This document shows, one piece after another, positions 18,454 through 27,386 of a stretch of DNA of 37,473 bases. Made by a program: the position numbers and the translations under genes. Source of the DNA: Gammaproteobacteria bacterium (lineage in GTDB: Bacteria; Pseudomonadota; Gammaproteobacteria; Thiohalomonadales; Thiohalomonadaceae). Where the stretch lies: contig JANJXC010000070.1 in the NCBI GenBank assembly GCA_024709225.1, positions 1-37,473 on the forward strand, read 5' to 3'. The first letter of the stretch is position 1, and each line of letters starts with the position of its first letter. The notes beneath the pieces were generated by a model that saw nothing but the letters and a program-made list of their open reading frames with translations, did not search any database and was not told where the DNA came from.

Positions 18454-18821
18454 CTGCCGGGCGGAGCCGCCCCTGTCGCGAATGCGATTCGCTCCTACGC
18501 AAGGCCCCGTAGGCGCGATATCGCGGCAACGGCAGCGGGCAACGCTTGCCGGGCACTAGGGCATGTCCGGACGACATCATTCCTGCGTAGGAGCGGATGG
18601 TATCCGCGATACCCTGCCGGGCGGAGCCGCCCCTGTCGCGAATGCGCTTCGCTCCTACGCAAGGCCCCGTAGGCGCGATATCGCGGCAACGGCAGCGGGC
18701 AACGCTTGCCGGGCACTAGGGCATGTCCGGCTGACATCATTCCTGCGTAGGAGCGGATGGTATCCGCGATACCCTGCCGGGCGGAGCCGCCCCTGTCGCG
18801 AATGCGATTCGCACCTACGCC
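18454..18821. repeat. 160-bp tandem repeat, 2.3 copies, built of REP-like palindromes
   Basis: CTGCCGGGCGGAGCCGCCCC starts at 18454, 18614 and 18774, so the period is exactly 160 bp; the third copy is partial. Copies differ at only a few positions (for example GCGATTCGCTCC, GCGCTTCGCTCC, GCGATTCGCACC). Each junction holds an inverted pair, GTAGGAGCGGATGGTATCCG against CGCGAATGCGATTCGC, related to the palindromes at 92-157 and 19911-19980. The 488-bp gap between nasA and the glycosyltransferase holds nothing else I can recognise. This is a BIME-like REP cluster, not a CRISPR array. Confidence 0.9.
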
Positions 18822-18887
18822 AGCCACATCACGCCCGTAGGGTGTGCATCGCACACCATCCGCACAGTCGGGTTATCATGCGCAACC

Positions 18888-19907
18888 ATGTCCGCCACCC
18901 CGCCCCTGATCTCCGTCCTGCTGCCCTTCTACAACGCCGCCGCCACGCTGGACGAGACCCTGCACTCGATCCGGCGACAGACCTTCACCGACTTTGAGCT
19001 GGTCGCCGTGGACGACGGCAGCAGCGATGCCTCGGCGGAGATCGTGCGCGCCCATGCCCGCGACGACGCGCGCATCCGCCTGCTGCAGCCGGGGCGGCAG
19101 GGGGTGGTCGGGGCCATGAACAGCGCACTGGCGGCGGCACGCGCCGCCATCGCCGCACGCATGGACGCCGACGACCTGATGGCGCCGCAGCGGCTGGAAC
19201 TGCAATACCGCCTGTTGTGCGCGCAGCCGCAGCTCGCCGCCGTCGGCAGTCAGGTGCGGCTGTTCCCGGAAGAGGAGATCCAGGGCGGCTTTCACGAATA
19301 CATCCGCTGGCAGAATGCCTGCGTGAGCACGCACGACATTGCCGACGAGATCTATGTCGAGCTGCCCATCGCCAATCCCTCGCTGATGTTCCGCCGCGAC
19401 ATCGTGCTGGCCCTGGGCGGCTACCGCGACGGCCCCTTTCCCGAGGACTACGACATGCTGCTGCGCCTGCATCAGGCCGGCCACACCATGGCGAAAGTAC
19501 CCGAGATACTGCTGCACTGGCGCGAAAGCGGCGGCCGCCTTACCCGCACCGACCCGCGCTACAGCCGCGCGGCCTTCGCGCGCCTGCGCACGGAATTTCT
19601 CGCCCGCGACCCGCGCCTGCACAGCGGCCGCCCCCTGGCCATCTGCGGCGCCGGCCGGCGCACGCGTCAGCGGGCGCAGCTGCTGCTGGCTTACGGTTTT
19701 CAGCCCGTCGCGTGGATCGACATCGACCCGCGCAAGATCGGCAACGCGGTGCATGGCGTGCCGGTGCACCCGCCGCAGTGGCTGGCGCGCGATGACAAGC
19801 CCTTCGTGCTCAGCTACGTCACCAACCACGGCGCACGCGATATCATCGCGGCGCAGTTGCGCGAGATGGGATATGAGCGGGGGCGGGATTATCTGATGGT
19901 GGGGTAG
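18888..19907 (+). CDS. Family 2 glycosyltransferase with C-terminal Rossmann-like extension
   Basis: A 339-residue GT-A (GT2) glycosyltransferase. The N-terminal domain has the nucleotide-sugar strand ISVLLPFYNAA, VDDGSSD, the metal-binding DADD motif (ARMDADDLM) and the acceptor-side EDYDMLLR. After about residue 245 a second segment reads LAICGAGRRTRQRAQLLLAY, a GxGxxT/R-type nucleotide-binding turn, then IDIDPRKIGNAVHGVPV, which resembles the N-terminal domain of PglD-like sugar acyltransferases. Donor and acceptor are unknown. No ribosome site is obvious before ATG 18888. It stands alone between repeat clusters and converges on the HD-GYP gene. Confidence 0.85.
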   Translation: MSATPPLISVLLPFYNAAATLDETLHSIRRQTFTDFELVAVDDGSSDASAEIVRAHARDDARIRLLQPGRQGVVGAMNSALAAARAAIAARMDADDLMAPQRLELQYRLLCAQPQLAAVGSQVRLFPEEEIQGGFHEYIRWQNACVSTHDIADEIYVELPIANPSLMFRRDIVLALGGYRDGPFPEDYDMLLRLHQAGHTMAKVPEILLHWRESGGRLTRTDPRYSRAAFARLRTEFLARDPRLHSGRPLAICGAGRRTRQRAQLLLAYGFQPVAWIDIDPRKIGNAVHGVPVHPPQWLARDDKPFVLSYVTNHGARDIIAAQLREMGYERGRDYLMVG

Positions 19908-19910
19908 ATG

Positions 19911-19980
19911 CGTAGGAGCGAATCGTATTCGCGACCGTGCCAGGTGCGAGCGATCATCGCGAATACGATTCGCTCCTACG
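19911..19980. repeat. REP-like palindrome, perfect 24-bp arms
   Basis: Arms at 19911-19934 and 19957-19980 are perfect inverted repeats (core GTAGGAGCGAATCGTATTCG). It lies between two convergent genes and contains the stop codon of the minus-strand HD-GYP gene (CTA at 19976-19978). It may serve as a bidirectional terminator. Confidence 0.92.
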
Positions 19981-22900
19981 GCTCTTCTCCAGCCTGCCAG
20001 GTGTAGCCCTGCTCGCGGAACAGGCGCAGGCAGATATCCACCACCGCGCTGTCATACCGCGTGCCGCGGTGCTGTTCGATCTCCTCCAGCGCCTGCTGCA
20101 GCGGCAGGGAGGCGCGGTAGGGGCGATGCGAGACCATCGCCTCCACCACGTCGGCCACGGCGAGGATGCGCGCCTCCAGGCAGATGGCCTCGCCGCGCAG
20201 GCCATGGGGATAACCCGAGCCGTCGATGTGTTCGTGGTGCTGCACGATCATGTCCGCCACCGGCCAGGGGAAGTTGATGTCCTTGACGATGTCGTAGCCC
20301 ACCTGCGGATGGGTCTTGATCAGATCAAACTCCACGCCCGACAACCGCCCCGGCCGGTTGAGGATCTCGGCGGGGATGTAGATCTTGCCGATATCGTGGA
20401 TCAGCGCCCCCATCTGCAGGCCTGTGAGGGTGCCCTCGTCGAGATGCATCTCGCGGCCGATGGCCAGGGCCAGGTCCGCCACGTGCTGCATGTGGCCCGC
20501 GGTATAGGGGTCGCGCTTTTCCACCGTCAACGCAATCACGCTCACCGTCTTGATCAGGATGTTGGCCAGCTCCGCCTGGGCGCGATCGCGCTCGCCGGTG
20601 GTGCGGCGCATGCGGATGCCGTAGGCGAGGTCATCCGCCAGCTCCTGCAGCAGCTCCACCTCAGCCGGCGCCCAGGGCTCGGTCTGGCCGGAGCAGACAA
20701 ACAGCACGCCGAGTTCGGCCGTTCCGCTGAGCAGCGGCAAGGCGATCACGCTGGTATCGTCGCCGCCGATGCCGCATACCGGACAGTGCTCCGCCATGCG
20801 CAGCGTATCGCGCTGTATTTCGCCGCGGTCCAGCGCATCACAGACCAGTCGGCTCACGGTGTCATGGCGGGTACAGGAGATGTCGGCGCCCACCATATCC
20901 TGCTCGCCGCTCCAGGCCACGGTATGCAGCACGGCGACTGCGTCGCGATAGCCGATCCACGCGGAACGGTAACCGGCCTCGCGCACCAGCACCTCGCAAA
21001 TCTCCTGCTCGAACTCGACCTCGCCCGAGGTGTAAACCAGGGCGCGGTTGCTCAGGTTGAGCGTGCGCAGCACGCGGTTGAGACGGGTCAGCGTCTGCTG
21101 ATGCAGGCGCAGGGAGATGATCTGGCCCAGCTGATCGGCCACGGCCTCGAGCAGCTCGCGCTCCTCCTTGAAGAACGGCCCCTCATCCTCCACCGGCTGC
21201 TCGATGGTATAGAACACCTCGACGCTGCCCACCTCGATCTCGCCGGTCCGGATCAGGGCTGCGAGCGTCGCCGGCCCGGTGATGAATCCCGGCGACAGAT
21301 ATTCCTGCCCCTGATAACGGATGCGCGCCGTTGCCACCTCGGGGTACTGCCAGCCCTCGGGCAGGTAGCTCACCGCCCGCTGCAACAGCTCCGGCAACGG
21401 CACGTCGGTTTCTTCCGCCAACTGCGCCACGCGATACAGGCAACGGCTTTCCTTCAACCGCTCCTGCAGCTGATAGGCCAGTTCCTGCACCCGCTCCTCC
21501 GCCCCCCGCCGTCCGGAAACATCCTCATGGGTGCCCACCAGACGCTGCGCCTGGCCGCTGGCGTCGCGCACCACATGGCCGCGGCTCTGGATCCACACCC
21601 AGTGGCCATCCTTGTGGCGCATGCGCATCTCCATCTGCAGCTTGTCATCACTGCCGTCCAGCATGGACTGCACTTCGGCCTCCGCGGCCGGCAGGTCATC
21701 GGGATGCACGCGACTGCGCCACTCTTCGGGGGTATCGCCCACCTCGTCCTCGCGGTAGCCGAGCAGGGATTTCCAGCGCGGCGAGTAATACACCTTGCCG
21801 GTGGTCACATCCCAGTCCCACAGGCCGTCGCTGCTGCCCTGCATGGCCAGCGTCAACTGCTCCTCGCTGGACTTGAGCGCCGCCTCCATGGCACGCCGCG
21901 CCGTGGTGTCGTGAAAGATGCCGAGCAGGCAGGGACGCCCGTCGATATCGACCGGCGCGGAATTCACGTCGGCGTACAGCGTGGTGCCGTCGCGGCGCAG
22001 CAGCGGGATATCCCGCGCCAGGGTGTATTCGCCGCGGGCCTGGCGCGCCATCTGGTCCTGCACATACGGCAGGTGTTCCGCTGGATGAATATCCTCCACG
22101 CCGAGCCAGTACAGCTCGGCCTCGCTATAACCGAGCATGTCGGCCATCGCCTTGTTGGCCAGCACGAACCGGCGGGTGGCGAGTTCGGCGACGAGGACGC
22201 CGTCGCGGGCGGTATCGAACACGGTCTGCAGCCGCGACTGCGATTCGCGCAGCGCCTGTTCCAGCCGGTGCCGCTCGGTGATATCCATGCCCGACGACAA
22301 GGTGCCGGTTATCGTGCCGTCGGCATCGCGCAGTACGGTGTTCTGCCAGGCGATGAGGCGATGCTCGCCGCTGCGCCGCACGATCCAGTTCTCGGCATAC
22401 TCGTGCGGATGGCCGGCGATGTGCTCGGCAAACATCGCCCGCACCTGCGCTTTGGCCGGCTGCGGCACGAAACGGTCCAGCCAGCTCTGTCCGAGCAGCT
22501 CCGCCTCGGTATAGCCGAGGATTTCACAGCCCTTGCGATTGATGAGGGTGATGCGGCCCTGGGTATCCAGCACCAGCAGCATCACGGCGGCCACATCGAG
22601 GTAGCGCTGCGCGCGGCTGCGCTCGTCCTCCACCCGGCGCGCCATGGCGCGCTGCTCGGTCATATCGCGCAGGATATGGATGGAGTAGCGATACGCGCCG
22701 GCCATATCGCGGATGGCAAAATAGCGCGCGGCATACACATGCCCGTTGCCGGCCATCACATCCTCTTCCACCTTGCGCTCCGCCTGCCGCGCCAGCTCGC
22801 AGGCGGCCGCCGGTCCGTTGCTGCGCGGGAACACATCCCAGTAGTAACGGCCGATGATGTCCGCAAAATCCATCCCGGCACACTCGGTATAGGCACGATT

Positions 22901-24049
22901 GGCGCGCATCACGCGGCCTTCGATGTCGTGCAGGAAGATGGGATCGGACACCGCATCGAAGGCATCCATCCACTCGTGGTGGGCGTGTTCGATCAACTCA
23001 CGGCTGGCCTCCAGCGCGGCATTGGCCTGCTCCAGGCGCCGCGCCCGGACCGCCAGACTGCGCAGGTGGTAAGCCAGCGCCAGGGTGAACAGCAGGCCGA
23101 GTGCCAGGCCCCACCAGGCCAGTCTGGGCTGATACCCCGTCAGCGGCTCCTGGCCGGGGAAAAACGCCACGCGCCAGCTGCGCCCCGGCAGATACAGCTC
23201 GCCGTGCCATGCCAGGCCCGCGGTGTCCACCACCGGATGCAGGGACTGAAACAGGGGACGGCCGTTGGCCGCATCGAACAGCGCATAGGCGATGTGCTCG
23301 GTGCCCGCGCCGCGCTGCACCGCCGCCATCAGCTCGGCGATGCGGAACACGCCGGCGGCATAGCCGCGCAACGACTGGCGCCTTGCCACGACATCGGCAG
23401 GCACGCGCGGCTCGCGGTATACCGGACGGAAGATGAGAAATCCCTGCCGCTCATGCTCGGGCTGCAGCAGCGTGATCATCGCACTGGCCACCGGCGTCCC
23501 GCTGTCGCGGGCCTGCTCCATGGCGGCACGCCGCAAGGGGTGCGAGGCGAGGTCGATGCCGAGGGCGCCGCGATTCTGCTCCAGCGGTTCGGCGAAGTGA
23601 ACGGGGAAATATTCGTTGCGGGCCCACGACGGCTGCAGACTGCCCGTGCTGCCTACGCTGGTGATGGCGTAGTCGACCAGTCCCTCGGCGCGCACCCGGG
23701 CCTCATACTGCGCCCGCTCCGCCGCCGCGACGCGCGGCAGCCAGATCAGCGCCTGGACCTCGCCGTGCCGCTCCAGCTGCGCCTCGACAAAGCGGCGAAA
23801 CTCCGGACGGTCCACGTCATCGGAGGCGTCGTACAGCGCACCGACGCTGTCCACCATCTCCACCGCCAGGTCCACCTGACGCTGCATGCTCTCCAGCAGG
23901 CTGGCGGCGTGCTGTTCGAACTCATGCACCACCCCCTGCATCTCATAGCGGCGCATACCCTCGAACAGCACCGCGGACAGCAGCGCCCCCAGCAACAGGG
24001 TCAGCAGTACCGCGCGCGGCACTACCCGATTACCTCGCAAACTCGGCAT
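19976..24049 (-). CDS. CHASE, PAS, GAF, HD-GYP c-di-GMP phosphodiesterase
   Basis: A 1357-residue membrane sensor. A helix at about 10-30, a CHASE-type periplasmic domain (about 75-270; typical text YFPVHFAEPLEQNRGALGID), a second helix near 308-330, four PAS domains (about 355-850), two GAF-like regions (about 865-1175, the second with a CPVC motif) and a C-terminal HD-GYP domain with GALIHDIGK and HHEHIDGSGYPHG. The catalytic residues are intact. The first PAS domain and the HD-GYP domain closely resemble those of the protein at 154-4500, so the two are paralogues with swapped input domains. ATG 24049 has AAGGA six bases upstream. The stop lies in a REP-like palindrome. Confidence 0.9.
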   Translation of the reverse strand: MPSLRGNRVVPRAVLLTLLLGALLSAVLFEGMRRYEMQGVVHEFEQHAASLLESMQRQVDLAVEMVDSVGALYDASDDVDRPEFRRFVEAQLERHGEVQALIWLPRVAAAERAQYEARVRAEGLVDYAITSVGSTGSLQPSWARNEYFPVHFAEPLEQNRGALGIDLASHPLRRAAMEQARDSGTPVASAMITLLQPEHERQGFLIFRPVYREPRVPADVVARRQSLRGYAAGVFRIAELMAAVQRGAGTEHIAYALFDAANGRPLFQSLHPVVDTAGLAWHGELYLPGRSWRVAFFPGQEPLTGYQPRLAWWGLALGLLFTLALAYHLRSLAVRARRLEQANAALEASRELIEHAHHEWMDAFDAVSDPIFLHDIEGRVMRANRAYTECAGMDFADIIGRYYWDVFPRSNGPAAACELARQAERKVEEDVMAGNGHVYAARYFAIRDMAGAYRYSIHILRDMTEQRAMARRVEDERSRAQRYLDVAAVMLLVLDTQGRITLINRKGCEILGYTEAELLGQSWLDRFVPQPAKAQVRAMFAEHIAGHPHEYAENWIVRRSGEHRLIAWQNTVLRDADGTITGTLSSGMDITERHRLEQALRESQSRLQTVFDTARDGVLVAELATRRFVLANKAMADMLGYSEAELYWLGVEDIHPAEHLPYVQDQMARQARGEYTLARDIPLLRRDGTTLYADVNSAPVDIDGRPCLLGIFHDTTARRAMEAALKSSEEQLTLAMQGSSDGLWDWDVTTGKVYYSPRWKSLLGYREDEVGDTPEEWRSRVHPDDLPAAEAEVQSMLDGSDDKLQMEMRMRHKDGHWVWIQSRGHVVRDASGQAQRLVGTHEDVSGRRGAEERVQELAYQLQERLKESRCLYRVAQLAEETDVPLPELLQRAVSYLPEGWQYPEVATARIRYQGQEYLSPGFITGPATLAALIRTGEIEVGSVEVFYTIEQPVEDEGPFFKEERELLEAVADQLGQIISLRLHQQTLTRLNRVLRTLNLSNRALVYTSGEVEFEQEICEVLVREAGYRSAWIGYRDAVAVLHTVAWSGEQDMVGADISCTRHDTVSRLVCDALDRGEIQRDTLRMAEHCPVCGIGGDDTSVIALPLLSGTAELGVLFVCSGQTEPWAPAEVELLQELADDLAYGIRMRRTTGERDRAQAELANILIKTVSVIALTVEKRDPYTAGHMQHVADLALAIGREMHLDEGTLTGLQMGALIHDIGKIYIPAEILNRPGRLSGVEFDLIKTHPQVGYDIVKDINFPWPVADMIVQHHEHIDGSGYPHGLRGEAICLEARILAVADVVEAMVSHRPYRASLPLQQALEEIEQHRGTRYDSAVVDICLRLFREQGYTWQAGEEP

Positions 24050-24147
24050 GGGTCATCCTTGGACATCGTCGTGCTCCTTGCGTGCCGGAATGACAGCGCT
24101 GGATTCATGTGCATTTGTACGCTGCTCTTGCCCCGCCGCCTAGACAC

Positions 24148-24222
24148 CTGTTCCGAATAAGTAGCCAGCCATGGGGCGCCCCATGCCGCGCCGCAGAGAA
24201 GATGGATACCCATTCGGAACAG
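24148..24222. repeat. Inverted repeat with inner palindrome, upstream of HD-GYP gene
   Basis: CTGTTCCGAAT (24148-24158) is exactly inverted at 24212-24222, and between them lies the perfect palindrome ATGGGGCGCCCCAT (24171-24184). It sits in the 315-bp gap between the CLC gene's end and the HD-GYP gene's start. I see no gene in that gap. It could be a terminator-like structure or an operator; nothing decides. Confidence 0.6.
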
Positions 24223-24364
24223 CCAGTTGGCGGCCAGATACCCGCCGGGCCGGATCTTTCCGGCGCGGCACTGTACGCTCCGCCCACTATAGCGGCCCTG
24301 CCGCATGCCCGGCCAGCCCGCCGCCGCATGCCCCGACACCGTAGAGGGACATGCCGCGGCCGGT

Positions 24365-26104
24365 TCAGCGGTAGCGGTAGTTTTCCTCCACCGCCTCGCG
24401 CGTCAGCACGCCGTAGACATGCTGCGCAAAGGACGCCGTGGTGCGCTGCACGTACAGCACATCGGCCTGACTGTCCTGCAGCGCCTCCAGGGCCTCCTGC
24501 AGGGTGGCCTGCAGATGGATCGGTGCGAGGTCGCGGCGGCGCGCCGGAATGGCCAGCAGGTCGCAGGTCGGCTCCTCGCCTTCGCTCAAGGCCCGCGCCA
24601 GATCGGCCGCCGGCAGCAGGGTGAGGGGGCGGCCCTGCTCCCGCACCAGCAGCCAGTGGGGATTTTCCGCCAGCAGCCGCTCCGCCGCCGCCCGCTCCAG
24701 CCGCGGCGCGCACTCGACGAAATTGCGCTCCATCACCGCCGCCACGCCGACGCGGCGCAGCGACTGCGCCACCGGGTCGTTGCGGTAATCCAGGCCGCGG
24801 GCGCGCAGCAGCACCAGATAGACGGAGTCCTGCCGGAACACCTCGCGCGCCACCAGGTTGGCGATCACCACCGCCAGCATGCCGGGCAGGATGATGTTGG
24901 GGTTGCCGGTGAGTTCGAGCAGGGCCATCAGCGCCGCCAGCGGCGCCTGCAGGGTGGCGCTCATCATCGCGCTCATGCCCACCATGGCATAAAAGCCGGG
25001 CGAGGAGGCCTGTTCCGGATTGAGCAGGCCGCCCACCACGCCGAGCGCGCCGCCGGCCGCGGCGCCGATCACCAGGGTCGGGCCGATGAGGCCGCCGGGC
25101 AGGCCCAGCCCGAGACCCAGGGTGGTGGCCAGCAGCTTGCAGGCCGCGATGGCCAGCAACAGCCCCAGGCCGACCTGGCCCAGCAGCACGCCGTTCACCG
25201 TGTCGTAGCCCACGCCCATGATCTGCGGCACCGCCATGGCCAGCAGGCCGGTGAGCGCCCCGGCCAGGGTGGTGCGCAGCCACAGCGGCGTGGTGCCGAG
25301 TGCGGCGGAACTGGCGCGCAGCAGACGGATGAAGGCCGCCGACAGGGTGCCCAGCACCAGCCCGATCAGCACCAGCCAGGGCAGGTCCCACAGCGAGAGC
25401 ATGTCCAGCGCCGGCACATTGAAGGCAGTGGCGTCGCCGAACACCAGACGGGTCAGCACCGCGCCGCTCACCGCCGCCAGGATCACCGGCGTGAAGCCGG
25501 CGATGGTGTACTCCATCATCACCACCTCCATGGCGAAGATCACCCCGGCGATGGGCGTGTTGAACGAGGCGGCGATGGCCGCCGCCGTGCCGCAGGCCAC
25601 CAGGGTGCGGATGCTGTTGTTGGGCAGGCCGAGGCGCTGCCCCACCTGGCTGCCGGCGGCGGCACCGAGATGGATGCTCGGCCCCTCGCGTCCCACCGAA
25701 TGGCCGCTCACCAGGCAGATCGCCGCACCGACGAACTGCGTCAGCAGGTTGCGCAGCGGCAGATGGCCCTGGTGATAGCTCAGGCGCTCCATCACATGCA
25801 CCACCCCGACCAGGCGCTGCGCCGGCGCCAGCGCCTGCAGCAGCAGCCCCACCAGCAGGCCGCCGGCCGTGGCGACCACCAGGCGCAGCCAGGGCGCCAG
25901 CGCCTCGAAGGACTCCGCCTCGCCCCCGGGCAGATACGCCGCCTGCCCCCACTGGATGACCAGGCGAAAGACGATGATCACGGCCCCCGCCAGCAGGCCG
26001 CTCACCAGGCCCAGCACCGCCAGCTGCGGCAGGGCCTCCATGGCGGCGAGGCGCTCGCGCAGGCCATCGAGCCGGGCGCGCAGATCAAAACCAAAATTTT
26101 TCAT
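24365..26104 (-). CDS. CLC-family chloride channel/transporter with CBS pair
   Basis: A 579-residue integral membrane CLC protein with about ten hydrophobic helices and a C-terminal region (about 465-575) resembling a CBS pair. The gating-glutamate motif GREGP is present (E140), and the later filter motif reads GLGLPGGLIGP. Two departures from the E. coli H+/Cl- antiporter are visible: the GSGIP-type first motif is not recognisable (the region reads RLVGVVHVME), and the internal proton glutamate position is Val (FAMEVV, E193-V194). Valine there is found in CLC channels. I chose ATG 26104 (MKNFGFDLR) over an upstream in-frame start at 26164. It follows the glycosyltransferase gene by 72 bp on the same strand. 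Confidence 0.88.
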   Translation of the reverse strand: MKNFGFDLRARLDGLRERLAAMEALPQLAVLGLVSGLLAGAVIIVFRLVIQWGQAAYLPGGEAESFEALAPWLRLVVATAGGLLVGLLLQALAPAQRLVGVVHVMERLSYHQGHLPLRNLLTQFVGAAICLVSGHSVGREGPSIHLGAAAGSQVGQRLGLPNNSIRTLVACGTAAAIAASFNTPIAGVIFAMEVVMMEYTIAGFTPVILAAVSGAVLTRLVFGDATAFNVPALDMLSLWDLPWLVLIGLVLGTLSAAFIRLLRASSAALGTTPLWLRTTLAGALTGLLAMAVPQIMGVGYDTVNGVLLGQVGLGLLLAIAACKLLATTLGLGLGLPGGLIGPTLVIGAAAGGALGVVGGLLNPEQASSPGFYAMVGMSAMMSATLQAPLAALMALLELTGNPNIILPGMLAVVIANLVAREVFRQDSVYLVLLRARGLDYRNDPVAQSLRRVGVAAVMERNFVECAPRLERAAAERLLAENPHWLLVREQGRPLTLLPAADLARALSEGEEPTCDLLAIPARRRDLAPIHLQATLQEALEALQDSQADVLYVQRTTASFAQHVYGVLTREAVEENYRYR

Positions 26105-26176
26105 GCCTTGGCCATCTTCCGAATATCCGTAGTCATGCGCGCAGCGCCCCAGGTCCGCGCCCACTCCTCCAGGCCA

Positions 26177-27250
26177 TTATGTCAGACGCCTCTTGAGCTG
26201 TGCCGCCGCCTGCATCACACCGGCCGGCGCACGCGGCTGCGGGCGCGGCCGCTGCCACAGCGCCTGCAGGCGTGGCACGAAGCCGCCGCCATCCAGCTCG
26301 CTGCGCGGCAGCGCGGCGCACGGCACCTGCCGCTCCAGCCACTGCACCAGCCATGGTTCTTCCGGCCAGTCCACGCGCGGCACATACAGCAGCGGCACCC
26401 CGGCGCAGGCCGCCTCGGCGAAGGTGCCGTAGCCCGGCTTGGTCACCACCGCATCGCACGACGCCAGCACATCGGAGAACGGCAGCCCCAGGTCCTCCAG
26501 CACCAGGGTGTCCGCGCGGGCGGCCTGCCAGTCGCGCTGCATCACATAGCGCAGCCCCGGCGTCAGCGGCCAGCGCTCCAGCGATGGCCGCAGGGCGATG
26601 CCGCCCATCACCACCAGCACCAGCCGCTCGGCGGGGCCCAGTCCGCAACGCGCATTGATCTCCTCGCGCCGCGCGACGCCGGTGAGCGCCAGCGGCCCGA
26701 TGTCGCAGCGATGGTCGAGACCGGGCATCGGCATCGCCGGCTCGGTGCGCAGGAACACCGCCGCACTGTTGTAGGCGGCCAGCATCTGCGCGTGGATGCG
26801 CCCCGCCTCGGGCAGTGCGTGACAGTAATAGCCGTAGATGTCCGCCCAATGGAGGCAGCACATGGCCACCGCGGGAATGCCGGCGTGCGCCGCCGCCGCC
26901 AGGGTGAGATAGGGGATGTCCGCGAGAATCAGATCCGGCGCCGTGCGCCCCAGTTCGCCTGCCACCGCCGCGACACGCCGCTCCCAGTCCTGGTGAAACG
27001 CCGCGTAGCGCGCCGCGCTCGCCGCCACGTCCACCTCCAGCGCATCGCGCATCACCATGCCGAAATCATCCGCCACCTCCTGGTGCGCGAACGGCCCGGC
27101 GATGCGCCGCGCCAGCACCTCATGCGGCAGGCCGCAGCGCACGGTCAGTTGCAGTCCGGGCAACTGCGCGCGCAGCGCGTTCAGCACCGGCGCGGTTTGC
27201 GCCAGATGGCCGTAGCCGTGGGCGGAGATGGCGGCGAGGAGGTGGGGCAT
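26177..27250 (-). CDS. GT-B fold glycosyltransferase
   Basis: A 357-residue protein with the GT-B pattern of MurG/MGT-like transferases: N-terminal HLLAAISAHGYGHLAQTAPV with the His-Gly-His turn, an acceptor half (LILADIPYLTLAAAAHAGIP), and a donor-binding half with VVMGGI and the nucleotide-sugar motif TKPGYGTFAEAACAGVPLLY. Substrates cannot be named. I prefer ATG 27250; an in-frame GTG at 27274 adds eight residues and neither has a clear ribosome site. It is divergent from the rhodanese-MBL/apr operon and may be cotranscribed with the CLC gene. Confidence 0.82.
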   Translation of the reverse strand: MPHLLAAISAHGYGHLAQTAPVLNALRAQLPGLQLTVRCGLPHEVLARRIAGPFAHQEVADDFGMVMRDALEVDVAASAARYAAFHQDWERRVAAVAGELGRTAPDLILADIPYLTLAAAAHAGIPAVAMCCLHWADIYGYYCHALPEAGRIHAQMLAAYNSAAVFLRTEPAMPMPGLDHRCDIGPLALTGVARREEINARCGLGPAERLVLVVMGGIALRPSLERWPLTPGLRYVMQRDWQAARADTLVLEDLGLPFSDVLASCDAVVTKPGYGTFAEAACAGVPLLYVPRVDWPEEPWLVQWLERQVPCAALPRSELDGGGFVPRLQALWQRPRPQPRAPAGVMQAAAQLKRRLT

Positions 27251-27386
27251 GACGGGCGCACGCTGAGGGAACACCGCTGCATCTTATAACAGCACGTGGC
27301 CCGGCCCGGGCGGACACCGCGCCGCCCATGGTCTATAGTTCCAGCTTACCCGATATAAACGCTTGGTCTTTTCGCGGAGGTGTCCC

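Noticed and set aside
18454..18821. CRISPR array
   Set aside because: The whole 160-bp unit is repeated, including what would be spacers, and no cas genes are present.
19937..24160. Long plus-strand open frame opposite the second HD-GYP gene
   Set aside because: Same reason: low-complexity shadow of a well-supported gene, and it runs through a REP palindrome.
24022..24339. Possible small membrane protein gene in the gap before the CHASE-HD-GYP gene (minus strand)
   Set aside because: It has no ribosome site, overlaps the HD-GYP start, and spans the nested inverted repeat; codon pattern is not convincing.
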